A DNA stretch of 32,460 nucleotides from a virus. This document shows, one piece after another, positions 30,711 through 32,460 of the stretch (its first letter is position 1; each line of letters begins with the position of its first letter). The notes beneath the pieces are model-generated. The model did no database searches. It was not told the DNA's origin and was given only the letters and a program-made list of their open reading frames with translations. The position numbers and the translations under genes were made by a program. The stretch spans positions 1 through 32,460 of the IMG/VR virus record IMGVR_UViG_3300046167_000584. One strand, written 5' to 3'.

Positions 30711-30956
30711 TCAACAGCGACCCTCACCCCCGGCGGGGTCGATGTTGAGAGCAACCAATTCTCCTCTCAACATTGTTGCTTCATTCTCTAGTTCATCAAT
30801 CAAATCTTCTGTGTCATATCCATTGACACGAGTCTCACCGATTTCACTGTCATAATAGCTGCCAGCTTCTTCCAAGATAGATTCAATTCGTCCTTCGATT
30901 TCATCTAACTCGTCTTCAATCTGAGCCATGCGTTCATGCAATTCATCTTCATTCAT
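30711..30956 (-). CDS. Acidic coiled-coil early protein (81 residues)
   Basis: The ATG 30956 follows TTTTGGAGGAAATGAA. The product is very acidic, with two predicted coiled-coil helices (ELHERMAQIEDELDEIEGRI and TEDLIDELENEATMLRGEL) separated by a Tyr/Gly loop. Small acidic early phage proteins often act as DNA mimics or inhibitors of host factors; nothing here proves that. It follows the 39-residue frame by one base. Confidence 0.7.
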   Translation of the reverse strand: MNEDELHERMAQIEDELDEIEGRIESILEEAGSYYDSEIGETRVNGYDTEDLIDELENEATMLRGELVALNIDPAGGEGRC

Positions 30957-30957
30957 T

Positions 30958-31077
30958 TCATTTCCTCCAAAAGCAAACCAAGTTCATCACTCGTCGCAGC
31001 CTACGCTTACGCCATTGCCAGCGACTCAACGATTGCCGATGCAATTCATCTCGTATCAAATCTTTTCCAACAGTCAT
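30958..31077 (-). CDS. 39-residue Arg-rich peptide ORF
   Basis: The frame ATG 31077 to TGA 30958-30960 follows GGGGGTGATTGCT, which can pair with the 16S rRNA end. It encodes an Arg/Trp-rich peptide (SLSRWQWRKRRLRRVMNL) and its stop lies one base before the next start, as in coupled genes. The amphipathic, basic character could allow membrane or nucleic-acid binding. The shortness keeps confidence modest. Confidence 0.4.
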   Translation of the reverse strand: MTVGKDLIRDELHRQSLSRWQWRKRRLRRVMNLVCFWRK

Positions 31078-31090
31078 AGCAATCACCCCC

Positions 31091-31168
31091 CTAAATATGC
31101 GTGACATATATCGCCAACAGAGCAAGGGCGAACAGACAAAGTATTTGCGTTATGTATATGAATATCAT
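31091..31168 (-). CDS. 25-residue single-helix membrane peptide, first in early operon
   Basis: The ATG 31168 has the near-perfect ribosome site TAGGAGGTAGCA. The peptide MIFIYITQILCLFALALLAI, then YVTHI, is hydrophobic along its entire length and would span the membrane once. It is the first frame after the early promoter at 31192-31219. Strong ribosome site and first position support a real product; a host-membrane or superinfection role is only a guess. Confidence 0.5.
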   Translation of the reverse strand: MIFIYITQILCLFALALLAIYVTHI

Positions 31169-31191
31169 TGCTACCTCCTACAGTAGGTATA

Positions 31192-31219
31192 TTTATACAC
31201 GGGGTTATCCCCATGTCAA
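31192..31219 (-). promoter_or_regulatory. Strong sigma70-type early promoter
   Basis: On the minus strand, TTGACA (31219-31214, perfect -35) is followed by a 16-base spacer and TATAAA (31197-31192). The spacer has the near-palindrome GGGGATAACCCC. It reads into the leftward early block. Together with the lack of a phage RNA polymerase, it indicates use of the host enzyme with its housekeeping sigma factor. Confidence 0.8.
31193..31213 (+). promoter_or_regulatory. Two DnaA-box-like sequences overlapping the early promoter
   Basis: TTATACACG (31193-31201) and TTATCCCCA (31205-31213) each differ at one position from the DnaA box TTATNCACA. They point the same way, 12 bases apart, and cover the -10 box and spacer of the early promoter. 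Since the phage encodes a DnaA domain IV protein from this same operon, they may be an autoregulatory operator or part of an origin. One-mismatch matches are not rare in 32 kb; the placement is what matters. Confidence 0.45.
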
Positions 31220-31225
31220 GGCATG

Positions 31226-31256
31226 AAAAAGGGGCGACAGCGTGAGCCATCGCCCC
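31226..31256 (-). terminator. Rho-independent terminator, leftward
   Basis: On the minus strand, GGGGCGA (31256-31250) and TCGCCCC (31237-31231) form a 7-pair stem, extendable in the loop, followed by five T (31230-31226). It ends the short leftward unit made of the gene at 31266-31622 and insulates the early promoter just downstream. Confidence 0.85.
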
Positions 31257-31265
31257 AGAGGGTTA

Positions 31266-31622
31266 CTAAGCCAGTTTGTTCTTTGGCTTGTAGAGATAGT
31301 CTTTGTTGGTGCAGAACACCGAGTGTATCTCCATTGCTGCCTCAAGCTGTGCTGCCCAATCGGTAGCAGCTACGTGAAGTCGTTCAGACTGACGCTCGGC
31401 TCGCATCTTCTCGATGCTGGATGCGTTGTCATCTGACAGGACGGATACGCAATCTGCGATACCATTTAATGCTCGTCCTAATTCGTAATCAGCGAAGCTG
31501 CATTCGTTATAAGCTTTTCGTGATTTAGCATAATCATTAGATTGTGCATCAACGTTTGCAAGAATTACATCAGTCCAGTATGCGACTTGGGTTTGGGTTG
31601 CTTTAGCTTTTGTATTAGACAT
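31266..31622 (-). CDS. Hypothetical 118-residue protein, own leftward unit
   Basis: The ATG 31622 follows AAGGAGTAGATAG. The protein is helical, with NTKAKATQTQVAYWTDVI at the start, SFADYELGRALNGIADCV in the middle and a basic C-terminus. I do not recognise it. It is bounded by a terminator and preceded by the 130-nt inverted-repeat element in what would be its leader, so it seems to be a single-gene transcript apart from the main early operon, possibly the first gene expressed. Confidence 0.75.
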   Translation of the reverse strand: MSNTKAKATQTQVAYWTDVILANVDAQSNDYAKSRKAYNECSFADYELGRALNGIADCVSVLSDDNASSIEKMRAERQSERLHVAATDWAAQLEAAMEIHSVFCTNKDYLYKPKNKLA

Positions 31623-31678
31623 CTATCTACTCCTTATGTCTTGGTCAGGACTGTCCCGACCTTACAAAGACCACAAGA

Positions 31679-31808
31679 CAACATGGGGGAATGCCAGTCA
31701 AAGCAAGCGAAGCGCAGCCCAGACAACCTTTGTGTGAGGCCGTAGGCCGAGCCGACCGATAGGGAGGGGACAGAAAGTTGTCCCTTTGACTGGGAGGCGA
31801 CCATGTTG
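31679..31808. ncRNA. Candidate structured RNA or DNA element in divergent region
   Basis: CAACATGG (31679-31686) pairs with CCATGTTG (31801-31808) and CCAGTCAAAG (31694-31703) with CTTTGACTGG (31784-31793): 18 perfect pairs in two stems split by a 7 x 7 internal loop. Inside lie GGGACA-gaaagt-TGTCCC (31767-31784, sharing one base with the outer stem) and GGCC-GTA-GGCC (31738-31748). I do not recognise a known RNA family. It could be an RNA made from either strand, the leader of the 31266-31622 gene, or an origin or packaging structure. Confidence 0.55.
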
Positions 31809-31863
31809 CATTGTAGGGCTTTGTTGGTTGGGTCAGTCATGCAGCAAGACTTGGAGTAGGTAG

Positions 31864-31892
31864 ATAATGCAAAAGCGGCAACCCAGACGCAA
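31864..31892 (-). promoter_or_regulatory. Candidate leftward promoter upstream of structured element
   Basis: On the minus strand, TTGCGT (31892-31887) and CATTAT (31869-31864) stand 17 bases apart; the box design resembles that proposed before the capsid gene (TTGC.., CATTAT). Transcripts would run through the 130-nt element into the 31266-31622 gene. The -35 match is weak. Confidence 0.3.
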
Positions 31893-31902
31893 CGCATTGG
31901 AC

Positions 31903-31934
31903 TGCATTATTGCAAAGGGTGTTGCATAATTGCA
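31903..31934. repeat. Paired TGCA-(4 bp)-TGCA repeats, operator or iteron-like
   Basis: TGCATTATTGCA (31903-31914) and TGCATAATTGCA (31923-31934) start exactly 20 bases apart, two helical turns, on the same face of DNA. A related ATAATGCAAA lies at 31864-31873. They sit between the divergent transcription units, a typical place for a regulator that controls both directions or for origin repeats. The HTH protein at 26099-26314 is a possible binder. Confidence 0.5.
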
Positions 31935-31936
31935 GC

Positions 31937-31966
31937 TTGATTTTACTTGACGAACCCTCTTAAACT
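31937..31966 (+). promoter_or_regulatory. Weak candidate late promoter before small terminase
   Basis: TTGATT (31937-31942) and TAAACT (31961-31966) are 18 bases apart, each with four of six consensus bases. It is the best sigma70-like pair I see between the TGCA repeats and the terminase start at 31997. A late promoter must exist here or nearby; the precise site is uncertain. Confidence 0.25.
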
Positions 31967-31996
31967 CCGCTTAGCGGGTCAACGAATAGGTAAATT

Positions 31997-32383
31997 ATGG
32001 GTAACGCAGTTAAGAATCCTGAGACTGGTCTGACAGCCAAGCAAGAAGCGTTAGTTGAACACCTCGTAGCAAATGGCGGGACTGTGAAAGACGCCGCTCA
32101 TGTGGCTGGCTATGCTGATGGTGACTCGGGAAGGGTAAGTGCTTCCAAAGCTTTAGCCCTCCCCCATGTCCAGTCGTATATGATGGAACGCATGCGACAG
32201 GAGTTGGGCGTTAAAGCGACACTAGCCGCCCACCAAGTAGCCCGTCTCGCCATCAACGCCAAGTCTGAGTATGTCCAGCTGGAAGCAAGCCGAGATATAC
32301 TGGACAGGGCGGGTCTCAAAGCCCCTGAGAAGCATATGCACTTGCATGCAGGAGACATCAAGGTCGAGATTGACTTAGGCTAG
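31997..32383 (+). CDS. terS: Terminase small subunit (DNA-recognition)
   Basis: This complete copy has 128 residues. The N-terminal helix-turn-helix part reads GLTAKQEALVEHLVANGGT then KDAAHVAGYA, followed by SASKALALPHVQSYMMERM, typical of small terminases that bind the packaging site. The C-terminal part holds AAHQVARLAINAKSEYVQLE, then RDILDRAGLKAPEKH, and ends DIKVEIDLG. Across the terminal repeat it leads to the packaging and head genes, with large terminase about 2.7 kb on. ATG 31997 follows ATAGGTAAATT. Unusually, nine small genes and one unknown gene separate the two terminase subunits. Confidence 0.88.
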   Translation: MGNAVKNPETGLTAKQEALVEHLVANGGTVKDAAHVAGYADGDSGRVSASKALALPHVQSYMMERMRQELGVKATLAAHQVARLAINAKSEYVQLEASRDILDRAGLKAPEKHMHLHAGDIKVEIDLG

Positions 32384-32460
32384 AGACAGAATGTTTCTGT
32401 ATATGAATCGCACTGGTAGTGGGGTGGGGGGCAAAAATCCTTACGGGTATCTTGCAATGT
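32208..32460. repeat. Right copy of 253-bp terminal direct repeat
   Basis: This repeats bases 1-253 with G at 32405 in place of C at 198. It covers the second half of the small terminase gene and the following G-rich stretch. Removing one copy leaves a unit of 32,207 bases. Confidence 0.95.

Noticed and set aside
31634-31897. 87-codon open frame on the minus strand across the divergent region
   Set aside because: It crosses the nested inverted repeats, has no ribosome site, odd Cys/Ser-rich composition and overlaps the likely leader; the repeats explain the sequence better than a protein.
1-32460. CRISPR array, tRNA, rRNA or insertion sequence
   Set aside because: No regularly spaced direct repeats, cloverleaf-like sequence, rRNA segments, transposase gene or terminal inverted repeats were seen; almost all bases lie in tightly packed phage genes.

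Overview
The window is an essentially complete genome of a small tailed phage with a T7-like (podovirus) virion. Its first 253 bases recur as the last 253 bases with one mismatch, so the unit is about 32.2 kb and either circularises in assembly or carries a direct terminal repeat. Gene content suggests a marine, probably alphaproteobacterial, host: T7-type portal, tail tubular and internal virion proteins without an RNA polymerase, several small basic proteins of types I know from marine phages, and a GTA-like holin. I saw no DNA polymerase, primase, helicase, RNA polymerase, integrase, tRNA, rRNA or CRISPR array. The host assignment is inference.

Layout. Two opposed transcription blocks diverge from a 374-bp intergenic region (31623-31996) and converge at 25272-25275, where their stop codons share the four bases CTAG. 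The plus-strand late block runs from small terminase (31997-32383, end repeated at 1-176) through a string of nine tiny overlapping genes, several strongly basic (804-2873), to large terminase, a tandem pair of paralogues, portal, scaffold, a major capsid gene bounded by a terminator/promoter and a weak terminator, tail tubular A and B, three internal virion proteins, a tail fibre with a self-cleaving S74-type C-terminal domain, further tail or receptor-binding proteins, and a lysis cassette (small membrane proteins, holin, M15 peptidase) that contains a PD-(D/E)XK nuclease gene.

The minus-strand early block (31622 down to 25272) holds small unknown proteins, two Cys4 zinc-ribbon proteins, a Hjc-like nuclease, a stand-alone DnaA domain IV protein, a YqaJ-type exonuclease, a Rad52-like annealing protein (frameshifted), an SSB-like protein ending in DDSIPF, an HTH protein and another PD-(D/E)XK protein. 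My reading is that the phage borrows the host replisome: the DnaA-like protein marks the origin or a promoter, the SSB-like tip recruits host partners, and exonuclease, annealing protein and resolvase make and resolve recombination intermediates or concatemers.

Most notable: (1) the DnaA domain IV gene together with two DnaA-box-like sequences lying across the main early promoter; (2) a 130-nt element in the divergent region closed by 8-bp and 10-bp stems, a candidate structured RNA or origin; (3) the string of tiny genes between the terminase subunits; (4) a paralogous pair sharing a nearly identical 41-residue C-terminal tail; (5) four PD-(D/E)XK proteins in 32 kb; (6) five reading-frame breaks, all the same net shift and three of them an extra G in an A-G-G-T context, which look like sequence errors.
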